A stretch of DNA of 64,000 nucleotides. Origin: Thermoproteus sp. (GTDB lineage Archaea; Thermoproteota; Thermoprotei; Thermoproteales; Thermoproteaceae). Positions within the stretch are counted from its first letter, which is position 1. Every line of letters begins with the position of its first letter. The position numbers were made by a program, and so were the translations under genes. This document shows positions 15,608 through 23,759 of this stretch, one piece after another. Under the pieces are notes generated by a model that saw only the letters and a list, made by a program, of their open reading frames with translations, did not search any database and was not told the DNA's origin. The stretch is taken from contig JAWARJ010000001.1 of assembly GCA_038893495.1 (NCBI GenBank), forward strand, positions 558,001 through 622,000, in the 5' to 3' direction.

Positions 15608-15803
15608 ATGGTCGCAGAGCTGGAGGCGCTTATGGGGGGCCGTGCTTCTAATAGCTTCTTGTAACCAGTTGGCCGAGTCGGATATCAAAAAGGTGATGGG
15701 GGTGATCCTCTACGTGTCGAGAAACAAGGTCGGCGTGAGGAGAGACGACGGGGCGGTGGAGGTGGTGGACAGGGGCTGGATCATAGAGGCGAGGCCTCTC
15801 TAG
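15608..15803 (+). pseudogene. Small gene interrupted by a one-base frameshift in a G run
   Basis: ATG 15608 is preceded by GATATATAT about 25 nt upstream. The frame reads MVAELEALM and then, in a run of six G (15634-15639), shifts. Removing one G restores a continuous 64-residue protein: AVLLIASCNQLAESDI, KKVMGVILYVSRNKVGVRRD, DGAVEVVDRGWIIEARPL, stop at 15803. The restored protein looks real, and its stop overlaps the stop of the opposing coiled-coil gene. I recognise no family. Either a true disabling insertion, a homopolymer sequencing error, or slippage. Confidence 0.5.
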
Positions 15804-16169
15804 TCTCTCTGCGCCTCGTACCGCCCAACCGCCTCGTGGGGCGAACACGTCGTAGAGCTCCGCCAGGGCCTGCCCTCCTTGTACGCGAAGTTATCCGCCT
15901 GCTCCTTCCAATGCATCTGGTAGTCCTAGGAATTTCTGCCATGTCTGGTACCATGTCTGCCACCTCTTCTCTTCTTCTCTCCACCTCCTTTCGTTTTGGC
16001 GCCACTACCTCTCCGTCTTCTTCATCCACTTGTCGAAGTCCTCTCTCAGCCGGCGGAGTTCTTGTATAGCCTCGCCGAGGCCTAGAAGGCCGGCTACTGC
16101 CAGCCTAAACCCCTCGTCTTCCTCCAACGCCTTGAGGAGGCGCCTCTTCTCATCAGCGGAGAGGCCCAC
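15800..16169 (-). pseudogene. Broken crenarchaeal coiled-coil gene (DUF3782-like N-terminus)
   Basis: From GTG 16169 (TATA-like TTATTTAAA about 20-25 nt upstream) the frame reads VGLSADEKRRLLKALEED, EGFRLAVAGLLGLGEAIQEL and RRLREDFDKWMKKTE. This is the start typical of archaeal DUF3782-type proteins that continue as a long coiled coil and often end in a nuclease-like domain. An in-frame TAG (16005-16007) interrupts it; the same frame then continues WRQNERRWREEEKRWQTW, and a frameshift near 15945 leads to QMHWKEQADNFAYKEGR with a stop at 15800. The coiled-coil repeat is preserved across both lesions, so the damage is probably recent. Confidence 0.55.
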
Positions 16170-16413
16170 GTTATTACTCAGGTTCTTTAAATAACTACTG
16201 TTAGTCCTTAGGCGGATCGTAGTAGGCTGAGCCCCCTGCCGCGAACGCCGTGGCCTCTGTCGCTCCCCGAAAGCGTTCTGCCTCGCGGCTCTCTTAACCT
16301 CCTCGACGTCCCGCAGACGCCTAGCCGCTCCGTAGCGGTCAAGACAAGCGGCGGCGAGGGGCCAAGACGGGCTTGACGCATCCAAGTTTAAATGTCCGTG
16401 GAGGCGGAAAGAT

Positions 16414-16905
16414 GTGGAGGCGGTCCCAAAGCCTTGGATCGATTTGGCCCGGTATAGGGAGGTTAGGCTTAGGGAGGCCCTCTACGAGGCTGAGCTGGCG
16501 GAGCGGTTTTTAGAGGAGGGGCTGGTCCGCAACGCCGCCGGGAAGGCCTTCCAGGCCTGGAAGGCCCTCGTCGCCGCATATGCCGTCGACAAGATAGAGG
16601 ATCTGAGGAAGGCGTATCCCGGCGTGAAGAGGCTGAGAGGCGGGAGGCGCGCGGTGGAGAAGGCGGTCTGGGTGGTGGCGGTCATGCCCACGACGCAGTT
16701 AAAGAGGGTGGCGCAGATAGTTGGGGGAGAGGTGGACGCGTATACCGACAAGGCGCTTCACGTACACGAGTACCAGTACAACGGCCCGGACCCCCAAGGC
16801 GTGTTGAGCATATATCCGGACGACGAGTCCGCGGCCAAGGACATAAAGGCCCTGGCCCAGAAGGCCCGGGAGCTGGCCGCCAGGGCGGGAGGCCGACCCC
16901 CCTAG
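16414..16905 (+). CDS. PaREP1 family protein, copy 1
   Basis: A 163-residue PaREP1 protein: PKPWIDLARYREVRLREALY, then AELAERFLEEGLVRNAAGKA, FQAWKALVAA, VMPTTQL and HEYQYNGPDP. The family was first noticed as repeats in Pyrobaculum and belongs to the HEPN superfamily of helical, often RNase-related domains; function is not established. GTG 16414 has TTTAAAT centred 24 nt upstream. A second copy follows 284 bp downstream. It lacks an adjacent nucleotidyltransferase, unlike the classical HEPN/MNT pairs in this window. Confidence 0.85.
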   Translation: MEAVPKPWIDLARYREVRLREALYEAELAERFLEEGLVRNAAGKAFQAWKALVAAYAVDKIEDLRKAYPGVKRLRGGRRAVEKAVWVVAVMPTTQLKRVAQIVGGEVDAYTDKALHVHEYQYNGPDPQGVLSIYPDDESAAKDIKALAQKARELAARAGGRPP

Positions 16906-17138
16906 GCCGACTCAGGGGCGGCGTCTATTTGCCGCAAACGCCAAGGCGATGGGACTCATGGGCGGTTCGTAGCCTTACCCGCCAAGCGTCGGACGGGCGC
17001 GGCGGTCTTAAGGGCCGCGGCCTCGTGGCGGTGGGGTCTCAACGAGGCCTCTACAGCAACGTGGCAAAGCGCGACGATTAGGGCGCCGTAAGCTGCCATT
17101 AAGAACAAAGGCCTAAACAAAGACCTGCGGACTGCGGC

Positions 17139-17162
17139 GTTTAGGCGGAAAATCCGCTAAAC
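17139..17162. promoter_or_regulatory. Palindrome directly upstream of the second PaREP1 TATA box
   Basis: GTTTAGGCGGA, loop AAA, TCCGCTAAAC: a 10-bp inverted repeat with one bulged G, ending 2 nt before the CTTTTTAG TATA element (centre ~17166), which is 24 nt before GTG 17190. The position fits a regulator site at the upstream edge of the promoter. A terminator for upstream transcription is the alternative, since T5 follows. Confidence 0.4.
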
Positions 17163-17189
17163 ACTTTTTAGATACACATATACATTGGC

Positions 17190-17675
17190 GTGGAGCTGGC
17201 CAAGCCCTGGATCGACTCGGAAAAGTACAAGAGGGATAGGCTTAAGGAGGCCCTCTACGAGGCCGAGCTGGCTGAGGAGTTTCTAAAAAACGGCCTGTTG
17301 AGGAACGCCGCCGGGAAGGCCTTCCAAGCGGTCAAGGCCCTTCTGGCCGCGGCGGCCGTCGACCATAGAGATAAAATCGCGGCTTCCTTTAGGGGTAAGA
17401 GGAGACTTAGGGAGGGCAAGGTGGTGGAGCGGGGTGACTGGATCATCGCCGTAATGCCTACCTCCAAGATGCGGGAAATAGCGGCGTTGGTGGGAGATAG
17501 AGATATGCGCCTCGCCGTCGAGCTGGCGTTGAACCTACACGAGTTTCAGTACAACGGGCTCGACAAAGACGCCGAGGTCTCCCGCTACTCCACAGAGGAG
17601 CTGGTTAGAAAAGATATACTAGATGTGGTCAACTACGTCAAACATGTCGCGGGCCAACTTCTGGAAAAACAATAG
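17190..17675 (+). CDS. PaREP1 family protein, copy 2
   Basis: A 161-residue paralogue of the gene at 16414, sharing KPWID...YK, EALYEAELAEEFLKNGLLRN, AAGKAFQAVKALLAA, GDWIIAVMPTSKM and LHEFQYNGLD. The Arg/Asn...His-x-x-x-Tyr-Asn pattern is shared by both. GTG 17190 has a TATA element 24 nt upstream and is preceded by a palindrome. The two copies are clearly diverged, so this is an old duplication or separate acquisition. Function unknown; HEPN-type fold inferred from the family. Confidence 0.85.
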   Translation: MELAKPWIDSEKYKRDRLKEALYEAELAEEFLKNGLLRNAAGKAFQAVKALLAAAAVDHRDKIAASFRGKRRLREGKVVERGDWIIAVMPTSKMREIAALVGDRDMRLAVELALNLHEFQYNGLDKDAEVSRYSTEELVRKDILDVVNYVKHVAGQLLEKQ

Positions 17676-17951
17676 GTCGACAAGTGGAACACGCGCCAAC
17701 AGATGTGGTAAGGACGGCGATGGCAGATGCAGAACCTCTAAGAGCTACGAGTATATATCGGAGTGCGCTCCCCTTAGGGATCTGTTATTCGCCCATGCCT
17801 CATTGTGACGTAGCGAACGGAGTACGCACCTTGGCGGAGCTCTACCGTTGTATTAGCTAGGGCGTGCGGTCTTGGTTGTCGTAATGTCGCTTTGATTTTT
17901 ATTTATCATGATATGTGAGTAACTTTTTAAAGGGGATCGATAGTAGGGGCC

Positions 17952-18860
17952 ATGCGGTTGTTGACGTTTAGGAGAGGCGAAGTCCTAAAGGTGGGCCTTT
18001 GGAGGGACGGCAAGATCTTGGACCTACCCGAGGCGTATAAACAAACCTTCGGCGCATACGAGGCCCCGGATTTCCTCTACAGCATGAGGAAGCTGATAGC
18101 CGTTGGGGAGCCGGCGCTAGAGATAGTGAGGAGGCTTGAGGCTAAGGCGAAGGGGCCCTACTACCAGCCCTCGGAGGTGATATGGGAGCCCCCTGTGCCG
18201 GACCCCGAGAAGATATTCGCCGTAGCCGTCAACTATAGGGCGCACGGCCAGGAGACAGGGATGAAGCCGCCGGAGAGGCCCTACTTCTTCCCCAAGTTCC
18301 CCAACGCCCTTGTGGGCCACGAGGGCCGGGTGATAAAGCACAAGGTGGCCCAGAAGGTTGACTGGGAGGTGGAGCTGGTCGTGGTTATGGGGAGGGCCGG
18401 CAAGTACATCTCGCCGGAGGAGGCCCTCGACTACGTCTTCGGCTATGCCGTGGGCAACGACATATCGATTAGGGATTGGCAGTTCCCGCCGGGCTGGCCG
18501 CAACAGCTTAACCCATACGGCCAGAACTGGATTTGGGGCAAGTCCATGGATACAGCCGCGCCGGTGGGCCCGTGGGTCGTCACTAAGGACGAGGTGCCGG
18601 ACCCCAACCGCCTGGCGCTGAGGCTTTGGGTGAACGGCAACTTGGAGCAGGAAGGCAACACGGCGGAGCTCATCTTCAACGTCCAGCAGTTGATACGTTG
18701 GGCCTCGCAGGGCATTACGCTGAAGCCTGGCGACCTCATATTCACGGGGACGCCGCCGGGGGTGGGCTTCCCCAAGGGCAAGTTCCTAAAGGGCGGGGAC
18801 GTGGTCGAGGCGGAGGTGGAGGGCGTGGGCCGCCTTAGAAACTACGTGGTGGAGGAATGA
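17952..18860 (+). CDS. Fumarylacetoacetate hydrolase family protein
   Basis: A 302-residue FAH-fold protein. The N-terminal ~70 residues are a small lead-in domain. The catalytic core has FAVAVNYRAHGQE, the metal ligands in DWEVELVVVMGR, then GYAVGNDISIRDWQ, GKSMDTAAPVGPW and FTGTPPGVGF. Members hydrolyse or decarboxylate/dehydrate 2-keto acids, for example fumarylpyruvate, 2-oxo-hepta-diendioate or 2-keto-3-deoxy sugar acids; substrate is not predictable here. TTTTTAAAG lies about 24 nt upstream of ATG 17952. It overlaps the following reductase gene by 4 bp, so both act in one pathway. Confidence 0.87.
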   Translation: MRLLTFRRGEVLKVGLWRDGKILDLPEAYKQTFGAYEAPDFLYSMRKLIAVGEPALEIVRRLEAKAKGPYYQPSEVIWEPPVPDPEKIFAVAVNYRAHGQETGMKPPERPYFFPKFPNALVGHEGRVIKHKVAQKVDWEVELVVVMGRAGKYISPEEALDYVFGYAVGNDISIRDWQFPPGWPQQLNPYGQNWIWGKSMDTAAPVGPWVVTKDEVPDPNRLALRLWVNGNLEQEGNTAELIFNVQQLIRWASQGITLKPGDLIFTGTPPGVGFPKGKFLKGGDVVEAEVEGVGRLRNYVVEE

Positions 18861-19837
18861 AGGCCGCCTTTTTCGAGAGGCCGGGGGAGCTAAAGGTCGG
18901 CGAGTTTCCGGATCCCGTTAGGCAACACGGCGATGTGTTGATCAAAGTGGCCTACGCCGGAGTGAACCCCATAGACAGGTCCGTCGTCTCTGGTGCCGTT
19001 CCGGCGAGCCCCATGCCCCACGTGCCTGGGGCCGAGTTCGTCGGCGAGGTGCTCGACCCTGGCGTCAGCGATTTCAAGAGGGGGGACAGGGTGGTGGTCT
19101 ACAACAGGCTGTTCTGCGGCCTCTGTAGGCAATGCCTAAGGGGAGAGACTCAGCTCTGCGAGAAAGGCGGCATCATAGGGGTCGCCACCAACGGCGGCTG
19201 GGCAGAACTGGCCGCGGTGCCTGCCCGCAATCTCGTCAAGACCTCCGCGCCCTTGGAGCAAGCCGTCGGCCTCCCGGTGGGCGGCCTCACGGCCTACAAC
19301 ATGTTGAGGAGAGCCGGCGTCTCTGTAGGCGACAGAGTGGCCGTGATGGGGGCGACGGGCAATGTTGGGATTTTCGCGGTCCAGCTGGCGAAGCTCATGG
19401 GCGCATATGTGGTGGCCGTCACTAGGCGCGCCGATAGGTTCGTCACTCAGTTGAAAAGTCTCGGCGCGGACGAGGTGCTCACGCCTGAGGAGGTAAAGAG
19501 GGCAGGGGCCTTCGACGTGGTGGTGGATCCCTTGGGCGCGGGCACTTGGGAGCTCAGCTTCTCCCTATTGGCTAGAGGCGGGAGATACGTGACCGCAGGC
19601 GCCCTCACGGGCGACGAGGTGAGGCTGTCCTTGAGGAGGCTGTACGGAGGCCAGTACTCGGTGATAGGTAGCACGGGGGGCAGGCGGATTGACCTGGAGC
19701 TTTTGGTCTCTTTAGTGGAGCGTGGGATCCTTAAGGCGCCTATATCGCAACGTCTCAGCCTGGCGGAGGCGCCTCAAGCTCTCAAGGCCTTGGAGAGCCC
19801 CGAGAGGCTGGGCAAGGTCATTATCGCTATAGGTTAA
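18857..19837 (+). CDS. Medium-chain dehydrogenase/reductase lacking catalytic zinc ligands
   Basis: A 326-residue MDR protein. The structural-zinc loop is intact (CGLCRQC then LC, four Cys), and the Rossmann motif is GATGNVG in a dinucleotide-binding domain at about residues 140-270. The catalytic-zinc positions are replaced: GVNPIDRS where Cys is expected and VPGAEFVGEV where GHE is expected. This combination points to an enoyl/quinone-type reductase rather than an alcohol dehydrogenase. It is coupled (ATGA) to the FAH gene; together they may process an unsaturated or keto acid. Exact reaction not known. Confidence 0.82.
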   Translation: MKAAFFERPGELKVGEFPDPVRQHGDVLIKVAYAGVNPIDRSVVSGAVPASPMPHVPGAEFVGEVLDPGVSDFKRGDRVVVYNRLFCGLCRQCLRGETQLCEKGGIIGVATNGGWAELAAVPARNLVKTSAPLEQAVGLPVGGLTAYNMLRRAGVSVGDRVAVMGATGNVGIFAVQLAKLMGAYVVAVTRRADRFVTQLKSLGADEVLTPEEVKRAGAFDVVVDPLGAGTWELSFSLLARGGRYVTAGALTGDEVRLSLRRLYGGQYSVIGSTGGRRIDLELLVSLVERGILKAPISQRLSLAEAPQALKALESPERLGKVIIAIG

Positions 19838-20203
19838 GACCCACTTTTATTATGTGCAATACCTAGAGCCTATGTTTACGGCGGAGAAACTCACGCCGCC
19901 ACACACGATTTCGAGGCCGCTAAGAGGAGCACGGAAAGGTCTCGACTATGAGCATCGCGGCGTCTGTGGCGGTTGTGGGCGAGTCAAGAGCTCACGGCGT
20001 TGTATAAGTAGGGAATCTACCCCGATATGGCTCCTCGCAGGGCCGAGACGAGGTCTAGGTCGATGGTCTTATGTCCCAATTCGGCTAGGGCCTTTAACTA
20101 ATGGCGTCGAAAAGGCCTCAGGGGAGACGCCGTGATGGCGCGGCGACGGAAACGGCCGCCCTAAGACGGCGGTATGTTTATATAAAGCTACGGAGGGCGG
20201 TCC
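19838..20203. other. Interval with gene scraps
   Basis: About 365 bp. Minus-strand 20017-20097 reads ALAELGHKTIDLDLVSALRG up to a stop and looks like the end of a lost gene, without a start. Plus strand near 19950 carries a short frame SIAASVAVVGESRAHGVV. No complete gene. The 3' end holds GTTTATATAAAG (20175-20186), the TATA box of the broken HEPN gene, about 24 nt before GTG 20204. Confidence 0.35.
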
Positions 20204-20594
20204 GTGAGGGAGGAGGCGCTCGCGTGGCTTAGGCAGGCCGAGCGGGACTTGCAGAAGGCCAAAAATGATTTGGTAACGCAGGATTGGGACGGGGCCGTGT
20301 TTTAGTCGCAACAGGCCGCGGAGAAGGCGTTGAAGGCCTTGTTGATCCAGCGGGGCAAGGCCGCCAGGACCTACAACCTGTTGGAGCTGGGGAGGCTTCT
20401 GGCGGAGGAGGCGGGCCTGGACGTGGGGGGAGATCCTTGACGATTTGCGCGAGCTCACGGTCCACTACACCATTTCCCGCTACCCAAACGCCGCGAACGC
20501 CGTCCCCTACGAGCTCTACGACGAGGCGAAGGCCAGAGAGCTCGTGGACAGGGCCGAGAGGGTGTTGGCATGGACAAGGCGGTATCTGCATTGA
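20204..20594 (+). pseudogene. HEPN-domain gene broken by an amber codon and a frameshift
   Basis: From GTG 20204 the frame reads REEALAWLRQAERDLQKA and DWDGAVF, then TAG (20303-20305) exactly where the intact relative at 42.2 kb has Trp in [14 protein letters not shown]; it continues SQQAAEKALKALLIQRGKAA. A run of six G (20425-20430) shifts the frame; dropping one G gives EILDDLRELTVHYTISRYPN and NAVPYELYDEAKARELVDRA, then a stop at 20594. So one nonsense and one insertion disable a normal HEPN toxin-like protein of about 129 residues. The TATA box is intact, suggesting recent decay. Confidence 0.7.
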
Positions 20595-20923
20595 TCAGCT
20601 AGGAGAGGGCTTGTTCCTTCTTGGCCAAGGCCCGCGCCCTTGCGGAGAGGGCCGGGGTGGAGATTTTGGGGGCGTACCTAGTGGGGTCGCGGGCCAGAGG
20701 CGACTACCTCGAGGATAGCGATGTGGACGTGGTCCTGGTGGTGAGGGGCGTGGAGGGCCTCGACGCCCTCAGGCGGGTGGAGCTATTCGTGGAGGCGCTT
20801 GAGCCCGGCGTGGAGTATCTGGTGTTCACGCCGGAGGAGTGGCAAAGCCCCCGCGTCTGGATCTCCCAAATGAGAGATGAGGCCAAGCCCCTCCCATGCA
20901 CCGGGCGGCCAAGCGGGCCCTAA
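20570..20923 (+). pseudogene. Nucleotidyltransferase (MNT) gene with an in-frame amber codon
   Basis: Partner of the broken HEPN gene, overlapping its end. ATG 20570 reads MDKAVSALIS, then TAG (20600-20602) where the intact paralogue at 42.6 kb has Gln, then ERACSFLAKARALAERAGVE. The catalytic motif GSRARGDYLEDSDVDVVLVV is intact, as is GVEYLVFTPEEW. A shortened protein could restart at a later ATG (in TTGGCCAAGG no ATG; TTG 20621). The last ~12 residues (KPLPCTGRPSGP) differ from relatives, suggesting another small lesion. Confidence 0.65.
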
Positions 20924-21290
20924 CTGCGATCCCCCTCGTTCGTCCCTTCTCCAGCTACGGTCTCGTCTAGATGGAACCAGCTGGGCGAGCGAACCGGCTC
21001 CTCCCCGGCCCTCAATCCGCCGCTCTCGCAACGGGATGCACGCCGCTTTCCGGTCGAATCCCGACGTGCAACAGTGGATAGGGAGACGCAGTTGATGGTG
21101 GTGTGGACGACCTGTTAAAAACAGCCCATTAAGCGGAGGTACAGACGCCTATCCGAGGAGTTTGCCGCTCCTCAGACTTGGCGCCTAAGACGGCTCCGCA
21201 ATCCGCATTGAGGTTCGCCGCGTTTGCCCGGCCTACTTCTCGCTTTACCCTTATAGCCCAATCGTTAAAAATCTTAATTATCTATAACCT
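20924..21290. other. Intergenic before the GH57 gene
   Basis: About 367 bp with no credible gene. The distal end is A+T-rich with TTAAAAATCTTAAT around 21265-21278, the likely promoter of the glycosidase. A stretch near 21045 resembles a tRNA T-arm but lacks a foldable tRNA around it. Confidence 0.35.
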
Positions 21291-23696
21291 ATGAATAAAA
21301 AGTTGGCCGTAGCGATAATAGCTCTAGTTCTATTGGCTATATATGTCGCGGCCTCAGGCGGCCAGAAGCCCGCAGGGCGGGTGGAGCTCTACGTCGTGTT
21401 TCTCTGGCATATGCACCAGCCCCCCTACGTTTTGCCCAACGGCACTATCCTAGCGCCGTGGCCCCGCCTGTGGACCACAAAGGCCTACTACCCCATGGTG
21501 GCCCTCGCGTTGAGCCTACACGCCCACGTCACCTTCGACTTCACGCCGACCCTCCTACAGCAAATAGAGCTGGTGGCCGAAGGGAAGTACGTAGACCCCT
21601 ACCTCAACGCCTCGGAGGCCGACCCCAACTCCTTGACTCAGACCCAGAAGGAGTTCATATTGGAGAGGTTCTTCGACGCGCCCCTCGTACAGATAGAGAG
21701 ATATCCACGATACTACTGCCTGTACCAAGAGGTGAAGAACAACGGCGTCCAGTGGGCGCTGCAGAACTTCACGCCGCAGGACTACCTAGACCTACAGGTG
21801 CTCTTCAATCTGGCTTGGTACAGCCGATACGTCTTGGAGAGGGACCCCTCGCTGAGGCCCATCTACTTGGCGGCCCTCGCCAGCAATTGCTCTACCCACT
21901 TCACGATAGGGGAGAGAGACCTCCTGCTTAGAGGCTTCCAGATATACGCCGAGAGGCTCCTCCAGCTGATAGGCGAGAGGGGAGGGGGCGCCGGCTCTAT
22001 AGAGTTCGTGACCACGCCGATGTACTACCCCATAATGTCTCTAGTCGCCAACCTCTCGTCGGCCCTCGAGAGCAATAGGTACCTCATAGTCCCGCCCACC
22101 GGCTACAACTATCCGCAAGATGTATACAACCAGCTGGTCGAGGCGAGGCAGTTCTACTATTCTAACTTCGGCTTCGTCCCGCGCGGCTTGTGGCCGCCCG
22201 AAATGGCCGTGTCGCAAGAGGCGTTGGACCTCGTGGCGGAGGCCGGCTACAACTACACCTACATCTCGGGCGACACGTTGGCCTTGACGTTGGGGTCCCA
22301 GCCCGGCGTGTTGAACTACGCCTTGTGGTATCTGCCCATCAACGGCAGTAGGCTCTACATCCTCGTTAGGGACGACTCCATATCCAATTATATTGGCTTC
22401 GGCGCGAGCGGCGATGTCAACGCCTACGGGCCCTACTACGCCGCCAACAAGACCTACTGGATGATCAAGTCGGTACAGGAGGAGCTGGCCTCCGCTGGGG
22501 TCAAGAGGGGCGTGGTCCTCATAGCGCTAGACGGCGAGAACCCGTTCCAGTACTTCAACGACGACGGCGTGTCCTATTTGACCTACCTCTACGGACTCAT
22601 AAAGGACGACAAGACCTTGAAGATGGCCACTACCTTCGAGGCGGTACAGGCCCTTAAGCCTTCGGCGAGTCCCCTGACGGCGCGAGTCGTGGCGTCCACT
22701 TGGGCCGGCGACTTCTCCACATGGGTCGGCAATTGGGAGCAAAATCTGGCTTGGACCATTCTGTACAACGTGAGGCAGGCCGTAGCCAATTGGACCTGCC
22801 TATATGAGGCCGAGGCGGGCGATTGGTTCTTCTGGTACAGCGGCTACTACCAGACCGCCACGCCGCAGATATTCGACAAGCTCTTTAGGGCCTTCGCCAA
22901 GTGTGCCGCCGCCCATTACAACTACACGTGGCCTCTAGACGTCCCCATAGTGTTCTCCAGCGACGCCCAGATAGGGTGGGCCGGATCGCCCTACGAGCAG
23001 ATAGTGACCGTCGAGGGGCCCTACACCTTCGGCGTGCAGATATGGTCGCCGAACTACTCGCCCCCCAGCGCGGCGGGGGCGCAGAGCATAAGGGCAATCC
23101 TGCACTTCGGCCCTGTCGAACGTTTCGGAGGGCCTTGGGCCTATCTCTATTTCGTCCCCATGAACTACTCGGGGACGTATGGCAACAACTACGTCTATAC
23201 AGCCACGGTCTACCTGAGGCCGGGCCTCTACGAATTTATCTATATAGCTCAGGGGCAGAATACCTATTACGCGCACGCCCCCTCGACCTTCGATGGCAAC
23301 TATTGGATCACTGTGCTCCCAACGCCCAACGGCACTGTCCAAGACGCCTATATCTACCAGGTTAGGGTCTATGGAAGCAACGGCTACACAGCCTACCAGC
23401 CGACGGCCGCCCCCAGTTGCGTCTACGCGTCTCCCGGATCCACAGTGGGCGTGGTGGTGGCGGTCAAGGCCTCCGGCACGGTGTACCCAGTGCTACATTT
23501 CGGATACGGCACGTGGTGGTGGCCGATCGACGACGTCTTGGCCGAGCCCATAGGCTCCGCGGGCGGCTACACGCTATATGAGGCCAATATAACCCTGCCT
23601 AGCTCCGGCGTCCAGTACGTCTACGAGATATTCCAGTCGGGCGGGACCTATTGGGTAAACGTAGACGGAGGCAACGGCTATATCTGCGCTTCTTGA
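21291..23696 (+). CDS. Exported glycoside hydrolase family 57 (alpha-amylase/amylopullulanase type)
   Basis: An 801-residue protein. Residues 5-22 are a hydrophobic signal peptide or anchor after a KK start. The GH57 barrel begins at VVFLWHMHQPPYV; the nucleophile Glu is in LWPPEMAVS (about E304) and the acid/base Asp in LIALDGENPF (about D414). After about residue 560 follow two beta-rich domains (570-680 and 690-801) with many Trp/Tyr (FGYGTWWWP), probably carbohydrate-binding. It most likely degrades alpha-glucans outside the cell, feeding the sugar ABC importer at 25 kb and the internal GH15 at 45 kb. Cys are few and lie mostly in the outer regions. Exact specificity (alpha-1,4, alpha-1,6 or branching) is not claimed. 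Confidence 0.9.
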   Translation: MNKKLAVAIIALVLLAIYVAASGGQKPAGRVELYVVFLWHMHQPPYVLPNGTILAPWPRLWTTKAYYPMVALALSLHAHVTFDFTPTLLQQIELVAEGKYVDPYLNASEADPNSLTQTQKEFILERFFDAPLVQIERYPRYYCLYQEVKNNGVQWALQNFTPQDYLDLQVLFNLAWYSRYVLERDPSLRPIYLAALASNCSTHFTIGERDLLLRGFQIYAERLLQLIGERGGGAGSIEFVTTPMYYPIMSLVANLSSALESNRYLIVPPTGYNYPQDVYNQLVEARQFYYSNFGFVPRGLWPPEMAVSQEALDLVAEAGYNYTYISGDTLALTLGSQPGVLNYALWYLPINGSRLYILVRDDSISNYIGFGASGDVNAYGPYYAANKTYWMIKSVQEELASAGVKRGVVLIALDGENPFQYFNDDGVSYLTYLYGLIKDDKTLKMATTFEAVQALKPSASPLTARVVASTWAGDFSTWVGNWEQNLAWTILYNVRQAVANWTCLYEAEAGDWFFWYSGYYQTATPQIFDKLFRAFAKCAAAHYNYTWPLDVPIVFSSDAQIGWAGSPYEQIVTVEGPYTFGVQIWSPNYSPPSAAGAQSIRAILHFGPVERFGGPWAYLYFVPMNYSGTYGNNYVYTATVYLRPGLYEFIYIAQGQNTYYAHAPSTFDGNYWITVLPTPNGTVQDAYIYQVRVYGSNGYTAYQPTAAPSCVYASPGSTVGVVVAVKASGTVYPVLHFGYGTWWWPIDDVLAEPIGSAGGYTLYEANITLPSSGVQYVYEIFQSGGTYWVNVDGGNGYICAS

Positions 23697-23759
23697 ACAG
23701 ACCTCTTTTTTGCGGCAACCCGCGCGCACAAGGATCATAGGGACAATATAATCGACGGC

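Noticed and set aside
17623-17808. Small frame after the second PaREP1 gene
   Set aside because: It starts inside the PaREP1 gene in another frame; only the last 20 residues look protein-like, too little to call a gene.
20204-20923. Amber codons as genuine recoding (for example pyrrolysine)
   Set aside because: Thermoproteales are not known to use pyrrolysine and the HEPN gene also carries a frameshift; decay is the simpler reading.
21030-21110. Possible tRNA T-arm (GGTCGAATCCC-like)
   Set aside because: The loop lacks the TTC start and no matching acceptor, D or anticodon stems are found around it.
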